Shown here piece after piece: positions 18,379 to 28,761 of a DNA stretch of 64,000 bases. Each line of letters opens with the position of its first letter. Within the stretch, counting starts at the first letter, position 1. Source of the stretch: Streptomyces bicolor (GTDB lineage Bacteria; Actinomycetota; Actinomycetes; Streptomycetales; Streptomycetaceae). Position numbers and translations under genes: made by a program. The stretch spans positions 321,161 to 385,160 of the forward strand of contig NZ_JOFS01000002.1 of the NCBI RefSeq assembly GCF_000719285.1. The letters run 5' to 3'. The notes beneath the pieces were generated by a model. The model did no database searches and was not told the DNA's origin. It was given only the letters and a program-made list of their open reading frames with translations.

Positions 18379-18952
18379 GAGCGGTGAGGTCGGGGCGGCC
18401 GCGATGGGATGCCCACTCGCCCTCGAGGATGGCCATGACCACCCAGTCGACCCACTGGCCGTCCCTCAGGTCGGCCTCCCGTCGGACGCCCTCCACCACG
18501 AACCCGACCTTCTCGTACACGCGCAGGGCACGGTGGTTGTGGCCGTAGGCCTCCAACTGGATGCGATGCAGCCCGAGTTGCTCGAAGCCATGGCCGACTA
18601 TGAGACGGGTGGCCTCGGTGCCGAGCCCTCGATTGCGCCCACGAGGCCCGATGAGGGTGCGGAAGACGCAACTGCGTGCCGCGGCATCCCACTCGTACAG
18701 CACGACCTCGCCGACGAGTTCGCCGGAGGAGCGGTCGGTGACGGCCAGATCGAGACGGTCGTGCTGGTCGGACCGGCTGCCGTACCAGGAGCGCAGCCGC
18801 TCGAGGGTGAACTCCTCGGAGGACTCGTCGGTGAAGCGCAGGACCTCGGGGTCCTCGATGATGTCCGCCATGACCTCGGCGTCGGCCTCGGTGAACGGCC
18901 GTAGCACGGTTCGCTCGCCAGTGAGGACGGGCTTGTTGGAGAAGTCGCTCAT
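18359..18952 (-). CDS. GNAT N-acetyltransferase (RimJ/RimL-like)
   Basis: The 197-residue protein belongs to the RimJ/RimL branch of GNAT acetyltransferases. [20 protein letters not shown] opens the fold, and the acetyl-CoA site is [20 protein letters not shown] (R-x-x-G-x-G/A pattern). [30 protein letters not shown] is the usual C-terminal signature. Such enzymes acetylate protein N-termini, amino acids or small molecules; the substrate is unknown. I chose the ATG at 18952, where family similarity begins, although the ribosome site is weak; the open frame upstream has no similarity. It may be cotranscribed with the small HTH gene just upstream. Confidence 0.85.
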   Translation of the reverse strand: MSDFSNKPVLTGERTVLRPFTEADAEVMADIIEDPEVLRFTDESSEEFTLERLRSWYGSRSDQHDRLDLAVTDRSSGELVGEVVLYEWDAAARSCVFRTLIGPRGRNRGLGTEATRLIVGHGFEQLGLHRIQLEAYGHNHRALRVYEKVGFVVEGVRREADLRDGQWVDWVVMAILEGEWASHRGRPDLTALNSTAR

Positions 18953-19005
18953 GGCACGGACTGTGCCCCACGCGCGAGGTGGGGCACATGTCATTTTCGG
19001 GGAGG

Positions 19006-19206
19006 TCAGTCCGCCCTCCGCCCCCGGTTGCCCGGCCGGGACTCCACCCAGGCCCGGACCGTGTCGGGATACCAGAACGGCTTGCCGCCCTCCACGTGGT
19101 CGGGCGGTGGCAGCAGCCCGTGCTTGCGGTACGACCGCACGGTGTCCGGCTGCACCTTGATGTGTGCCGCGATCTCCTTGTAGGACCAGAGCGTTCGGTC
19201 GGTCAT
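19006..19206 (-). CDS. Small MerR/AlpA-like helix-turn-helix protein
   Basis: This 66-residue protein is a single winged-helix DNA-binding domain: LWSYKEIAAHIKVQPDTVRS, a YRKHGLLPPPD wing and WYPDTVRAWVESRPG. It resembles excisionase/AlpA-type regulators and the HTH_17 group. I chose the ATG at 19206, 7 bp after GGGAGG; the GTG at 19215 abuts that site and is unlikely. No phage genes are near, so it is more likely a regulator than an excisionase. It precedes the GNAT gene on the same strand by about 50 bp. Confidence 0.75.
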   Translation of the reverse strand: MTDRTLWSYKEIAAHIKVQPDTVRSYRKHGLLPPPDHVEGGKPFWYPDTVRAWVESRPGNRGRRAD

Positions 19207-19493
19207 CGGTTGCACCTCCCTGCGCGCGCAGCGGCGGCGACCGGGGGCGGTCGTCGTGGGGACCGTGCGCTGCGCTGGCGATCACAAAACCTGCGCCCGG
19301 TCAACGGCGGAGAGTGAGGCGCGGACAGGGCCTGTGCGCCAGGTGTGACGCAAGGCCTGCGGACATGCGACATGCGTGACAGGAAAGATGCGCTTGTGAC
19401 ACAGGTGCCGCAAAGGCGCACGCAGGTGCCGGGGCGCGGCGCGTTGACAGCCGTCGCCTCGGTCGCCGACCAACGCCGACCCTCAACGCAACG

Positions 19494-19527
19494 GTGGGTC
19501 GGACCCGCTGCGCCGGGCCCGACCCAC
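19494..19527. terminator. Strong hairpin after the araC-type gene
   Basis: GTGGGTCGGACCCG pairs with CGGGCCCGACCCAC (one mismatch) around loop CTGCGC. It lies 46 bp beyond the 3' end of the AraC-family gene on the minus strand. The rest of 19207-19572 holds no gene that I can support; it has several short GTGACGC/GCGTGAC-like repeats of no clear meaning. Confidence 0.65.
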
Positions 19528-19572
19528 CAGCTCCCCCGCCTCCTGCGGCTCGCCGAGGATCAAAGCCTGTAC

Positions 19573-20508
19573 TCAGCCAAGGTCACGAGTCTTGGAAAAA
19601 TGCGCACCGCGACCGGATGCGAGGACGAGACTCGTCGCCTCGCCCGCCAGCCGGTCCGGCAGGGGCGTCCCGGCCGGCACGCCTCGCGCCGCCGTGAACT
19701 CGCGCGGCGTGCACCCCGTCATCGCCTTGAACTCCCCGCTCAGATGCGCCTGGTCATAGAACCCGCAGGCCGCCGCCGTCTCCGCCTGCCCGCGCCCCGC
19801 CGCCAGCAGCCGGCGTGCCCGCTGCAGCCGCAGCACGCGTGCCGCCGCCTTCGGCCCCAGTCCGATCTGCTCCCGGAAGCGGTTCTCCAGATGCCGTACG
19901 CTCCACCCAACCTCCTCGGCGAGCCGCCCCACCGGCACCGACCCACCCGTGCGCACCAGCTCCGCCCAGGCCCGCACCACCCGGGCCGAACACGGCGTAC
20001 CGGCGTCCGACCAGCGCGCGAACACGTCGTCGAGCAGCCCGAACCGATCCGCCCAGGTCGGCAACGCGGCCAGCGCGGCGGCGAGTTCGCCGATGCGGGT
20101 GGGCAGGGCGTGCGGCAGCTCGTCGGGGTCGACGGTGCGATTGGCGAGCTCGTACTGCGGCGTACCGAACAACGTGAACGCCGCCCACGGCATCAATTGC
20201 ACCTCGATACCGCCCAGTCGACCGCTGTGCTCACCGACGGCCGGGGTGGTCGTGGGCCCGCAGTAGACGGAGACGAGGGTGTCGGTTGGCCGGCCGGCAC
20301 GCGCGATCCGTACGGGTTCGCCGAAGCCGAGCAGCAGTGTCGCAGCGCCGATGGGCGCTTCCAGCCGCCGCCGAGGCCGATCCAGACAGAGCCGGATCCC
20401 GCGATAACTGATCACTCCGGGCCGGAGACGGGGATGGGGCAGCGTGAGGGCGATCTCCCAAGAGCCCCAGGGCCCACGCCCCGACCGCACACGCACGGCA
20501 CTTGTCAT
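19573..20508 (-). CDS. AraC-family transcriptional regulator
   Basis: The roughly 311-residue protein has an N-terminal sensing part and a C-terminal AraC/XylS double helix-turn-helix: VGRLAEEVGWSVRHLENRF, then AETAAACGFYDQAHLSGEFK with the signature end MTGCTPREFTAAR. The effector and target genes are unknown. I chose the ATG at 20508; upstream codons in frame lie within the dispersed repeat copy B and are not family-like. Its neighbour upstream is the inositol-type TIM-barrel gene on the same strand, 130 bp away, with the repeat between. A strong hairpin follows its 3' end. Confidence 0.85.
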   Translation of the reverse strand: MTSAVRVRSGRGPWGSWEIALTLPHPRLRPGVISYRGIRLCLDRPRRRLEAPIGAATLLLGFGEPVRIARAGRPTDTLVSVYCGPTTTPAVGEHSGRLGGIEVQLMPWAAFTLFGTPQYELANRTVDPDELPHALPTRIGELAAALAALPTWADRFGLLDDVFARWSDAGTPCSARVVRAWAELVRTGGSVPVGRLAEEVGWSVRHLENRFREQIGLGPKAAARVLRLQRARRLLAAGRGQAETAAACGFYDQAHLSGEFKAMTGCTPREFTAARGVPAGTPLPDRLAGEATSLVLASGRGAHFSKTRDLG

Positions 20509-20531
20509 CCACCCATGCTGCAACGCCCCCA

Positions 20532-20587
20532 GGGGCGCGGGGCTGTTATCGATGTGCGGCTCCGCCGCGTGGGCGCGACCAGCCCCG
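20532..20587. repeat. Dispersed palindromic intergenic repeat, copy B
   Basis: This copy reads GGGGCGCGGGGCTG at one end and CCAGCCCC at the other, with the shared core TGCGGCTCCGCCGCG. GGGGCTG/CAGCCCC closes a hairpin. It sits between two minus-strand genes, after the IolE/I-like gene and before the AraC-type gene, where it could act as a terminator. Confidence 0.78.
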
Positions 20588-20638
20588 GACAAGCCGCACT
20601 CGCCCCATCACAGAACCCGGCCACCCCACTAGGCGCCC

Positions 20639-21565
20639 CTACGCCCCGCACGACCTCAAGAACGCCCGAGTCCGCTGAGCAATGGGCAACGGCTTGTCCG
20701 GTGAACACGGATACATGTCCTGCTCGACAATCGCGAACAGATCCACATCCAGCTTCTGCGCAGCCTCCAGCACCGGCCCCAACGCAGGCACGCCACCCGG
20801 CGGTTCACACATCACACCCTGCGCCACGGCCGGCCCGAACGGCGTCCCCTTCGCCCGCACATCGGCGAGGATCTCGGGGTCGACCTGCTTGAGGTGCAGG
20901 TACCCGATCCGCGACCCGTACGTCTCGATCAGCTTGACGCTGTCCCCGCCGCAGTACGCGTAGTGCCCGGTGTCCAGGCACAGCGACACGAGGTCGGAGT
21001 CCGTCCCGTCCAGGAACCGGACGACGTTCTCCTCGCTGTCGATGTGTGTGTCGGCATGCGGATGGACGACGATCTGCAACCCGTACCGCTCACGCACCTC
21101 CCGCCCCAGCCGCTCGGTCAGCGAGGTCAGATTCCGCCACTGCTCGGGCGTCAGCGTGTCCGGCTCCAGCACCTCACCGGTCTTGTCGTCCCGCCAGAAG
21201 GACGGGATGACCACCAAATGGGACGCCCCCATGGCCTGCGCGAGCACCGCGTTGTCCGCGACGTGCGCCCAGGTCTTCTCCCAGACGGCCTCGCCGTGGT
21301 GCAGGCCGGTGAACACGGTGCCGGCCGACACCTTGAGACCCCTGCGCGCCACCTCCTCGGAGAGGACCGCGGGGTCGGTCGGCAGGTACCCGTACGGGCC
21401 CAGCTCGATCCACTCGTAGCCGGACTCGGCGACCTCGTCGAGGAAGCGCTGCCAGGGGACCTGCTGAGGGTCGTCGGGGAACCACACACCCCACGAGTCG
21501 GGAGCCGACCCGATGCGGATGCGGGAGAGACCAGGAGAAGGCGACTGAGGTGACAACGACGTCAT
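20639..21565 (-). CDS. TIM-barrel sugar phosphate isomerase/epimerase (IolE/IolI-like)
   Basis: This 308-residue protein belongs to the xylose-isomerase-like TIM-barrel superfamily (AP_endonuc_2). Metal-site features include His in VVHPHADTHIDSEENV, Glu in ESGYEWIELGPYGYLP, Asp-His in LCLDTGHYAYCGG and Glu near the end (FAIVEQDMY). Placement next to iolC and iolD suggests a step in inositol breakdown (inosose dehydratase or ketose isomerase), but residues alone do not settle which. I chose the ATG at 21565 with GGAGG upstream. It is divergent from iolC, so the 123-bp gap probably controls both directions. Confidence 0.82.
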   Translation of the reverse strand: MTSLSPQSPSPGLSRIRIGSAPDSWGVWFPDDPQQVPWQRFLDEVAESGYEWIELGPYGYLPTDPAVLSEEVARRGLKVSAGTVFTGLHHGEAVWEKTWAHVADNAVLAQAMGASHLVVIPSFWRDDKTGEVLEPDTLTPEQWRNLTSLTERLGREVRERYGLQIVVHPHADTHIDSEENVVRFLDGTDSDLVSLCLDTGHYAYCGGDSVKLIETYGSRIGYLHLKQVDPEILADVRAKGTPFGPAVAQGVMCEPPGGVPALGPVLEAAQKLDVDLFAIVEQDMYPCSPDKPLPIAQRTRAFLRSCGA

Positions 21566-21612
21566 GGCGGTCAGCCTCCGGGCAGGGGAACGCGCTGTCA
21601 AGGTCTGGTCCG

Positions 21613-21635
21613 AATGTCTGGACAAAACATTGACA
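21613..21635. promoter_or_regulatory. Palindromic candidate operator between the iol genes
   Basis: TGTCTGGACA (arms TGTC/GACA, 21615-21624) lies inside a longer imperfect repeat, AATGT at 21613-21617 and ACATT at 21627-21631. TGTC...GACA arms are typical of GntR-type operators. It sits between the divergent starts at 21565 and 21689. The repressor is not in this window. Confidence 0.5.
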
Positions 21636-21688
21636 GGGCTGTGTGGGTCGGACTACAAAGCCGGGAGAGCCGATACGAAGGGAACGCG

Positions 21689-22639
21689 ATGGCGCACGAC
21701 CTGATCACCATGGGGCGGATCGGAGTGGACCTCTACCCGCTGCAGACCGGCGTCCCGCTGCCGCAGGTCACCTCCTTCGGCAAGTTCCTCGGCGGCTCGG
21801 CGACGAACGTCGCGGTCGCCGCGGCCCGCCTGGGACGCCGTACCGCGGTGATCACCCGCACCGGCGACGACCCCTTCGGCACCTACCTCCACGAGGCCCT
21901 CCAGGGCTTCGGCGTCGACGACCGCTGGGTCACCCCGGTCCCCGGCCTGCCCACCCCGGTCACCTTCTGCGAGGTCTTCCCGCCGGACGACTTCCCGCTG
22001 TACTTCTACCGGCAGCCCAAGGCCCCGGACCTGGAGATCGACGCCCACGAGCTCGACCTCGACGCCATCCGAGGCGCCCGGATCTTCTGGATCACCGGCA
22101 CCGGCCTGAGCGAGGAGCCCAGCCGTACGGCGACGCTCGCGGCCCTCGCCCACCGCGCCAAGTCCGGCATCACGGTCTTCGACCTCGACTGGCGCCCCAT
22201 GTTCTGGACGGACCCGGACGCGGCCCGCCCGTTCTACGCCGAGGCCCTCAAGCACACCACCGTCGCCGTCGGCAACCTCGACGAGGTGGAGGTCGCCACC
22301 GGCGTACGCGAGCCCCACGCAGCCGCCCGCGCACTGCTGGACGCCGGTGTCGAGATCGCGGTCGTCAAGCAGGGCCCCAAGGGCGTCCTCGCCGTCAACA
22401 GCAAGGGTGACCAGGCCGAGGTCCCGCCCCTGCCGGTCGACGTCCTCAACGGGCTCGGTGCCGGTGACGCCTTCGGCGGCTCCCTCTGCCACGGTCTGCT
22501 CGAGGGCTGGGAGCTGGAGAAGATCATGCGGCACGCCAACGCGGCCGGCGCCATCGTCGCCTCCCGCCTGGAGTGCTCGTCCGCGATGCCGACGCCGGAC
22601 GAGATCGAGGCCGCCCTTGCCGCGGGGGCCGTCAAGTGA
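21689..22639 (+). CDS. iolC: 5-dehydro-2-deoxygluconokinase IolC
   Basis: This 316-residue PfkB-type kinase phosphorylates 5-dehydro-2-deoxygluconate in inositol catabolism. MGRIGVDLYPLQTG near the start, GKFLGGSATNVAVAAARLGR, and the C-terminal NGLGAGDAFGGSLCHGLLEG (GAGD with catalytic Asp) define it. The IGVDLYP...PLPQVTSFGK pattern separates IolC from ribokinase. The ATG at 21689 has AAGGGA upstream. Its stop overlaps the GTG of the next gene by 4 bp, marking the start of the plus-strand iol operon. Confidence 0.93.
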   Translation: MAHDLITMGRIGVDLYPLQTGVPLPQVTSFGKFLGGSATNVAVAAARLGRRTAVITRTGDDPFGTYLHEALQGFGVDDRWVTPVPGLPTPVTFCEVFPPDDFPLYFYRQPKAPDLEIDAHELDLDAIRGARIFWITGTGLSEEPSRTATLAALAHRAKSGITVFDLDWRPMFWTDPDAARPFYAEALKHTTVAVGNLDEVEVATGVREPHAAARALLDAGVEIAVVKQGPKGVLAVNSKGDQAEVPPLPVDVLNGLGAGDAFGGSLCHGLLEGWELEKIMRHANAAGAIVASRLECSSAMPTPDEIEAALAAGAVK

Positions 22640-23517
22640 CCGTCGACATCGCCGAACTCGTGCGCCTGCGCACCCAGCGCCCCGAGGCGATAGCGGAGGC
22701 CGCGGCCCGCCGCACCCGCAGGCCCCTCCTCGGCGACTCCGGCCGGCTGATGATCGTCGCCGCCGACCACCCGGCCCGCGGCGCCCTCGGCGTCGGCGAC
22801 CGGGGGCTCGCCATGGCCAACCGCGCCGACCTGCTGCAGCGCCTCTGCCTGGCGCTGTCCCGCCCCGGTGTCGACGGCGTCCTCGCGACCGCCGACATCC
22901 TCGACGACCTGCTCCTGCTCGGCGCCCTCGACGGCAAGGTCGTCATGGGCTCGATGAACCGCGGCGGCCTGCAGGGCGCCGCCTTCGAGCTCGACGACCG
23001 CTTCACCGGCCACCGCCCCGAGGACATCCAGCGCCTCGGCTTCGACGCCGGCAAGCTGCTCCTGCGCATCGACTACGCCGACCCGGGGTCGCTGACCACC
23101 ATGGAGTCGACCGCCCGCGCCATCGACGACATGGCCGCGCGTCGACTCCCGGTCTTCGTCGAGCCGTTCATCAGCCACCGCACCCCCGAGGGCAAGGTCA
23201 GGAACGACCTGTCCGCCGAGGCCGTCACCAAGTCCATCGCCATCGCCTCGGGTCTCGGCGGCACCTCCGCCTACACCTGGCTGAAGCTGCCGGTCACCGA
23301 CAACCCCGACGACATGGCCGAGGTCATGGCGACGTCCACGCTGCCCGCCGTGCTGCTCGGCGGCGAGGTCGGGGACGACCAGGAGGGGGCGTACGAGAAA
23401 TGGCGCGGCGCACTCCAACTGCCCACCGTGCGGGGCCTGGTGGTCGGCCGTTCGCTGCTCTACCCGGCGGACGGGGACGTCGCGGCCGCGGTGGACACTG
23501 CCGTAGGACTGCTGTGA
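22636..23517 (+). CDS. Cgl0159-family (beta/alpha)8 aldolase-like protein
   Basis: The 293-residue protein has (beta/alpha)8 barrel features: LMIVAADHPARGALGVG at strand 1, GKVVMGSMNRGG, LLLRIDYADPGS, VFVEPFISHRT and GVRGLVVGRSLLYP near the end (here TVRGLVVGRSLLYP). It resembles deoxyribose-phosphate/fructose-bisphosphate aldolases and is known from actinobacterial inositol clusters (Cgl0159 type), where it could stand in for IolJ aldolase. The reaction is inferred from context only. Start is GTG at 22636, overlapping the iolC stop by 4 bp. Its place in the pathway would be cleavage of the IolC product. Confidence 0.82.
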   Translation: MTVDIAELVRLRTQRPEAIAEAAARRTRRPLLGDSGRLMIVAADHPARGALGVGDRGLAMANRADLLQRLCLALSRPGVDGVLATADILDDLLLLGALDGKVVMGSMNRGGLQGAAFELDDRFTGHRPEDIQRLGFDAGKLLLRIDYADPGSLTTMESTARAIDDMAARRLPVFVEPFISHRTPEGKVRNDLSAEAVTKSIAIASGLGGTSAYTWLKLPVTDNPDDMAEVMATSTLPAVLLGGEVGDDQEGAYEKWRGALQLPTVRGLVVGRSLLYPADGDVAAAVDTAVGLL

Positions 23518-23733
23518 GGTCCCCATGACCACGAGCCGTACGTTCCGCCCACCGATCGCCTCCGGCGCGGGTAGCCGCTTTGCTTTGGCAGGAGCGAAGT
23601 GCGAGCGAAGACTCCCCGCCCGCTACGGCCCCGCGCCGGAGGTCCCCGAGACGGCCCGTCGAGTCGTACGGGGCGGCGGAACCGTACGTGAGTGGCGGAT
23701 CCACTTCCGCCCGGACCACACGGAGGGTTACCG
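23518..23733 (+). other. Spacer where iolB would be expected
   Basis: This 216-bp stretch separates tightly packed iol genes. A frame begins at an ATG at 23525 (MTTSRTFRPPIASGAGSRF) and runs to 23737 (70 residues), but the translation is Arg-rich with no domain I recognise. It contains short repeats such as GAGCGAAGTGCGAGCGAAG. It could be a decayed gene, for example a remnant of iolB, or noncoding. The ribosome site for iolD (GGAGGG) is at its end. Confidence 0.35.
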
Positions 23734-25617
23734 ATGACCTCAACGACGAGGGCCACGGTCGCACAGGCGCTCGTCCGCTTCCTGTCCGCCCAGTACACCG
23801 AGCGCGACGGAGTACGACAGCGCCTGATCGGCGCCACCTGGGGCATCTTCGGCCACGGCAACGTCGCCGGGATCGGCCAGGCGCTCATCGAGTACGGCGA
23901 GGTCATGCCGTACCACCAGGGCCGCAACGAACAGGCGATGGTGCACGCGGCGGTCGGTTACGCGCGCCAGTCCAACCGCCTGTCCACGCACGCCGTGACC
24001 ACCTCGATCGGCCCCGGCGCGACCAACCTCGTCACCGGCGCCGCCCTCGCCACCGTCAACCACCTCCCGGTCCTGCTCCTCCCCGGCGACATCTTCGCCA
24101 CCCGCCCCGCCGACCCGGTCCTCCAGCAGCTCGAAGTGCCGTACGCGGGCGATGTTTCGGTCAACGACTGTCTGCGCCCGGTGTCGAAGTACTTCGACCG
24201 GATCACGCGCCCCGAAGCCCTGATCCCGTCCGCGCTGAATGCCATGCGTGTGCTGACGGACCCCGTCGAGACCGGCGCCGTCACGCTGGCGCTGCCGCAG
24301 GACGTGCAGGCCGAGGCGTACGACTGGCCGGACGACTTCTTCGCCGAGCGCACCTGGGTCGTCCGCCGCCCGGGGGCGGACCCGACCGAACTCGCCGAAG
24401 CGGTACGGGCGATCAGGTCCGCCCGCAGGCCCCTGATCATCGCCGGCGGCGGCGTCCACCACAGCCGCGCCGAGGAGGCCCTCGCCGAGTTCGCGGAGGC
24501 CACCCGCATCCCCGTCGCCTCCACACAGGCCGGCAAGGGCTCCCTGCGCTACGACCACCCCCAGGACGTCGGCGGAGTCGGCCACACCGGCACCGCCACC
24601 GCCGACGAACTCGCCCGCACCGCCGACCTGGTGATCGGCGTCGGCACCCGCTACACCGACTTCACCACCGCCTCCGGCACCCTCTTCGCCGGCGAGGGTG
24701 TCCGCTTCCTCAACCTCAACATCGCGCCCTTCGACGGCCACAAGCTCGCCGGGATGCCGCTGATCGCGGACGCCCGCAGCGGCCTGCAGGAGCTGACGGC
24801 CGCCCTCGACATGCACGCGCACCGGGTCGCCGACGGCTACCTCGCCGAGTACACCGAGGACAAGGAGCGCTGGGAGCAGCGCGTCGACGCCTGCTACGAG
24901 GCGGACGAGCCGGACGTACGGCCGACACAGCCGCAGGTGCTCGGGGCCCTGGACGCTCTGGTGGACGAGTCGGACGTGATCATCAACGCGGCCGGCTCCC
25001 TCCCCGGCGATCTGCACAAGCTGTGGCGCGCGCGCTCGCGGGACCAGTACCACCTGGAGTACGGCTACTCCTGCATGGGCTACGAGATCCCGGCCGCGAT
25101 CGGCGTGAAGCTGGCCGCTCCCGAGCGCAACGTGTGGGCGTTCGTCGGCGACGGCACGTATCTGATGATGCCGACGGAGATCGTGACCGCCGTGCAGGAG
25201 GGCGTCGCGATCAAGGTGTTGCTGGTGCAGAACCACGGGTACGCGTCCATCGGCGGACTGTCCGAGGAGACGGGCGCCGAGCGTTTCGGCACGGCCTACC
25301 GCTACCGCGCGGACGACGGCACCTTCACAGGCGCCCCGCTCCCAGTCGACCTGGCCGCCAACGCCGCGAGCCTCGGCATGCGGGTGCTGCGCGCGAAGAC
25401 CGTACGGGATCTGCGCGAGGCGCTCGCGCAGGCCCGGGCCGCCGACACTCCCACATGTGTCTACGTCGAGACCCAAACGGCAGACACAGTGTCGGGCCCG
25501 CCGCCGGCGCAGGCCTGGTGGGATGTTCCCGTGGCCGAGACCGCGACCCGACCGTCGGCGGTCAAGGCACGGGAGCTGTACGAACGGCACGTCTCGACCC
25601 GACGCCGCCATCTGTGA
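23734..25617 (+). CDS. iolD: Trihydroxycyclohexanedione hydrolase IolD (ThDP enzyme)
   Basis: This 627-residue thiamine-diphosphate enzyme opens the ring of 3D-(3,5/4)-trihydroxycyclohexane-1,2-dione. Domain order is the usual Pyr, central and PP domains. The catalytic Glu lies early (RNEQAMVHAAVGYARQ), the central domain has IIAGGGVHHSRAEEAL, and the ThDP motif is FVGDGTYLMMPTEIVTAVQE ending NHGYASIGG. MPYHQGRNEQ and the roughly 630-residue length fit IolD rather than acetolactate synthase. I chose the ATG at 23734 with GGAGGG upstream. It lies 14 bp before the dehydrogenase gene in the same operon. Confidence 0.93.
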   Translation: MTSTTRATVAQALVRFLSAQYTERDGVRQRLIGATWGIFGHGNVAGIGQALIEYGEVMPYHQGRNEQAMVHAAVGYARQSNRLSTHAVTTSIGPGATNLVTGAALATVNHLPVLLLPGDIFATRPADPVLQQLEVPYAGDVSVNDCLRPVSKYFDRITRPEALIPSALNAMRVLTDPVETGAVTLALPQDVQAEAYDWPDDFFAERTWVVRRPGADPTELAEAVRAIRSARRPLIIAGGGVHHSRAEEALAEFAEATRIPVASTQAGKGSLRYDHPQDVGGVGHTGTATADELARTADLVIGVGTRYTDFTTASGTLFAGEGVRFLNLNIAPFDGHKLAGMPLIADARSGLQELTAALDMHAHRVADGYLAEYTEDKERWEQRVDACYEADEPDVRPTQPQVLGALDALVDESDVIINAAGSLPGDLHKLWRARSRDQYHLEYGYSCMGYEIPAAIGVKLAAPERNVWAFVGDGTYLMMPTEIVTAVQEGVAIKVLLVQNHGYASIGGLSEETGAERFGTAYRYRADDGTFTGAPLPVDLAANAASLGMRVLRAKTVRDLREALAQARAADTPTCVYVETQTADTVSGPPPAQAWWDVPVAETATRPSAVKARELYERHVSTRRRHL

Positions 25618-25631
25618 AGGAGAAACCGGTC

Positions 25632-27134
<1,503 letters not shown>

Positions 27135-27145
27135 CGCCGAGCGTG

Positions 27146-27181
27146 TGGGGCCGTCCGGATCGCGGACGGCCCCATTTTTTT
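27146..27181 (+). terminator. Rho-independent terminator of the iol operon
   Basis: A perfect 11-bp stem, GGGGCCGTCCG with CGGACGGCCCC, loop GATCG, is followed by A and a run of eight T (27174-27181). It begins 12 bp after the mmsA stop, a textbook intrinsic terminator. Confidence 0.93.
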
Positions 27182-27296
27182 TGCGGGCCCGCGCTGCGAT
27201 TCCCGCAGGCCCGGAAGTCGCGTTGTATTGCGGCTTGAACGCAACGTTAACACGCGTCAAGATGCCATCTGACAACGAATTCCGTAGGTAATCAGC

Positions 27297-27322
27297 CATT
27301 GACGTGATGTTTTCCGTCAATG
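27297..27322. promoter_or_regulatory. Inverted repeat at the APC permease start
   Basis: CATTGACG (27297-27304) and CGTCAATG (27315-27322) are perfect inverted arms 10 bp apart, ending 13 bp before the GTG of the permease. No clear ribosome site lies between. It could be an operator over the transcription start or an mRNA hairpin controlling translation. Confidence 0.5.
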
Positions 27323-27335
27323 TTGCATCCCCCTC

Positions 27336-28733
27336 GTGACCGACACCCTCACCCCTGTCGAGGGCGCCGTCGTCAAGGCGTCGGACAGCCCCCAGAAGCT
27401 CAAGCGCTCGATCGGCGTCGTCGGCGGCACCCTGCTCACGCTCTCCTGCGTGACCCCCGCCTCCACCCTGTTCGTCGTCGTCCCCGACCTGTTCGGCTCG
27501 CTGGGCACCGCCACCGCCCTCACGATCGCCATCGGCTCCCTCCTCTGCATCGCCGTGGCGTTCTGCTACTCGGAGCTGGGCACCCTCATCCCCAGCGCGG
27601 GCGGCGAGTACGCGATGGTGTCCACGCTGGCCGGACGGCTGGCGGGCTGGCTGGTCTTCGTACTGTCCCTGCTGGTCGTCATGATCGTGCCGCCGGTGAT
27701 CGCGATGGGCACGGCCGACTACCTCGCCCCGATCGTCGATCTCGACCCGTCCATGGCGGGCGCCGCCGTCATGCTGCTCGCCACCCTCGCCGGCCTGCTC
27801 GACCTGCGCGCCAACGCCTGGATCACCGGCGTCTTCCTGGTCCTGGAGGTCATCGCCGCGGCCGTCGTGGCGGTCCTGGGCTTCGCCCACTCCGAGCGCG
27901 GACCCGGCAGCCTGGTCTCGCTGGAGGTGGCCGGCGCGGACGGCCGTACGGACACGGTGACGGCCCTGCTGATCGTCTCCGGGCTCGCGATCGCCCTCTT
28001 CGTCACCCAGGGCTTCTCGACCGCCGTCTACCTCTCCGAGGAAATGGACGACCCGCGCCGCAACGTCGCCCGCACGGTCCTGGCCACCCTCGGCATCTCG
28101 GCTGTGATCATCCTGGTCCCGGTCGTCGCCATCACGCTCGGCGCGTCGAACCTCGACGAACTGACCGGCGGCGACATCGGCACCATGGTGACGGCCTGGT
28201 CCAACTCCGCCGTCGGCACCTTCGTCAGCCTCTGCGTGGCGCTCGCGATCGTCAACGCGGGCATCGTGATGGTCATCCAGAACTCCCGCGTCCTGTTCGC
28301 CTCCGCCCGCGACAAGGCGTGGCCCGAGCCGGTCAACAACGTCCTGGCCAAGCTCGGCCGCTTCGGCTCCCCGTGGGTAGCCACCCTCGCGGTGGGCGTG
28401 CCCGGCGCGGCGCTGTGCTTCGTCGATCTCGACACGTTGTACGGCGTCACGGGGGTCTCGGTGACCGGGATGTACCTGCTCGTGGCGGTGGCCGCGCTGC
28501 TGGCCCGCCGAGGCACCCACAAGCACGGGTCGGCGTGGCGCATGCCGCTGTGGCCCGCGATGCCGGTGCTGCTGATCGTGGTGCTGGTGTACATCCTGAG
28601 CCAACAGGAGACGGAGTACCTGCTGTGGACGAGCGGCATTACGGCGGTCGCGACTCTGTACTGGGCCCTCTACCTCCGCCCGCGCCGCGACACCCGCTGG
28701 CTGGTGACGCTCCCGGAGGACGCGCGGTCCTGA
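27336..28733 (+). CDS. APC-superfamily amino acid permease
   Basis: This 465-residue protein has about 12 hydrophobic helices and the APC opening pattern SIGVVGGTLLTLSCVTPASTLFVVVPDLF. YSELGTLIPSAGGEYAM in the second to third helix region is the family's conserved segment. It imports an amino acid, amine or related solute by proton or ion coupling; the substrate is unknown. The GTG at 27336 is the only start that keeps the first helix, but no ribosome site is obvious, so the mRNA may be leaderless or the start misplaced. An inverted repeat lies directly upstream. It converges with the AAC(3)-family gene with a 28-bp gap. Confidence 0.87.
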   Translation: MTDTLTPVEGAVVKASDSPQKLKRSIGVVGGTLLTLSCVTPASTLFVVVPDLFGSLGTATALTIAIGSLLCIAVAFCYSELGTLIPSAGGEYAMVSTLAGRLAGWLVFVLSLLVVMIVPPVIAMGTADYLAPIVDLDPSMAGAAVMLLATLAGLLDLRANAWITGVFLVLEVIAAAVVAVLGFAHSERGPGSLVSLEVAGADGRTDTVTALLIVSGLAIALFVTQGFSTAVYLSEEMDDPRRNVARTVLATLGISAVIILVPVVAITLGASNLDELTGGDIGTMVTAWSNSAVGTFVSLCVALAIVNAGIVMVIQNSRVLFASARDKAWPEPVNNVLAKLGRFGSPWVATLAVGVPGAALCFVDLDTLYGVTGVSVTGMYLLVAVAALLARRGTHKHGSAWRMPLWPAMPVLLIVVLVYILSQQETEYLLWTSGITAVATLYWALYLRPRRDTRWLVTLPEDARS

Positions 28734-28761
28734 GCCGGCGTAGGGCGACAACGGGTCCTGG

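Noticed and set aside
19006..19206. Phage excisionase
   Set aside because: The fold could fit, but no integrase, attachment site or other phage gene is near.
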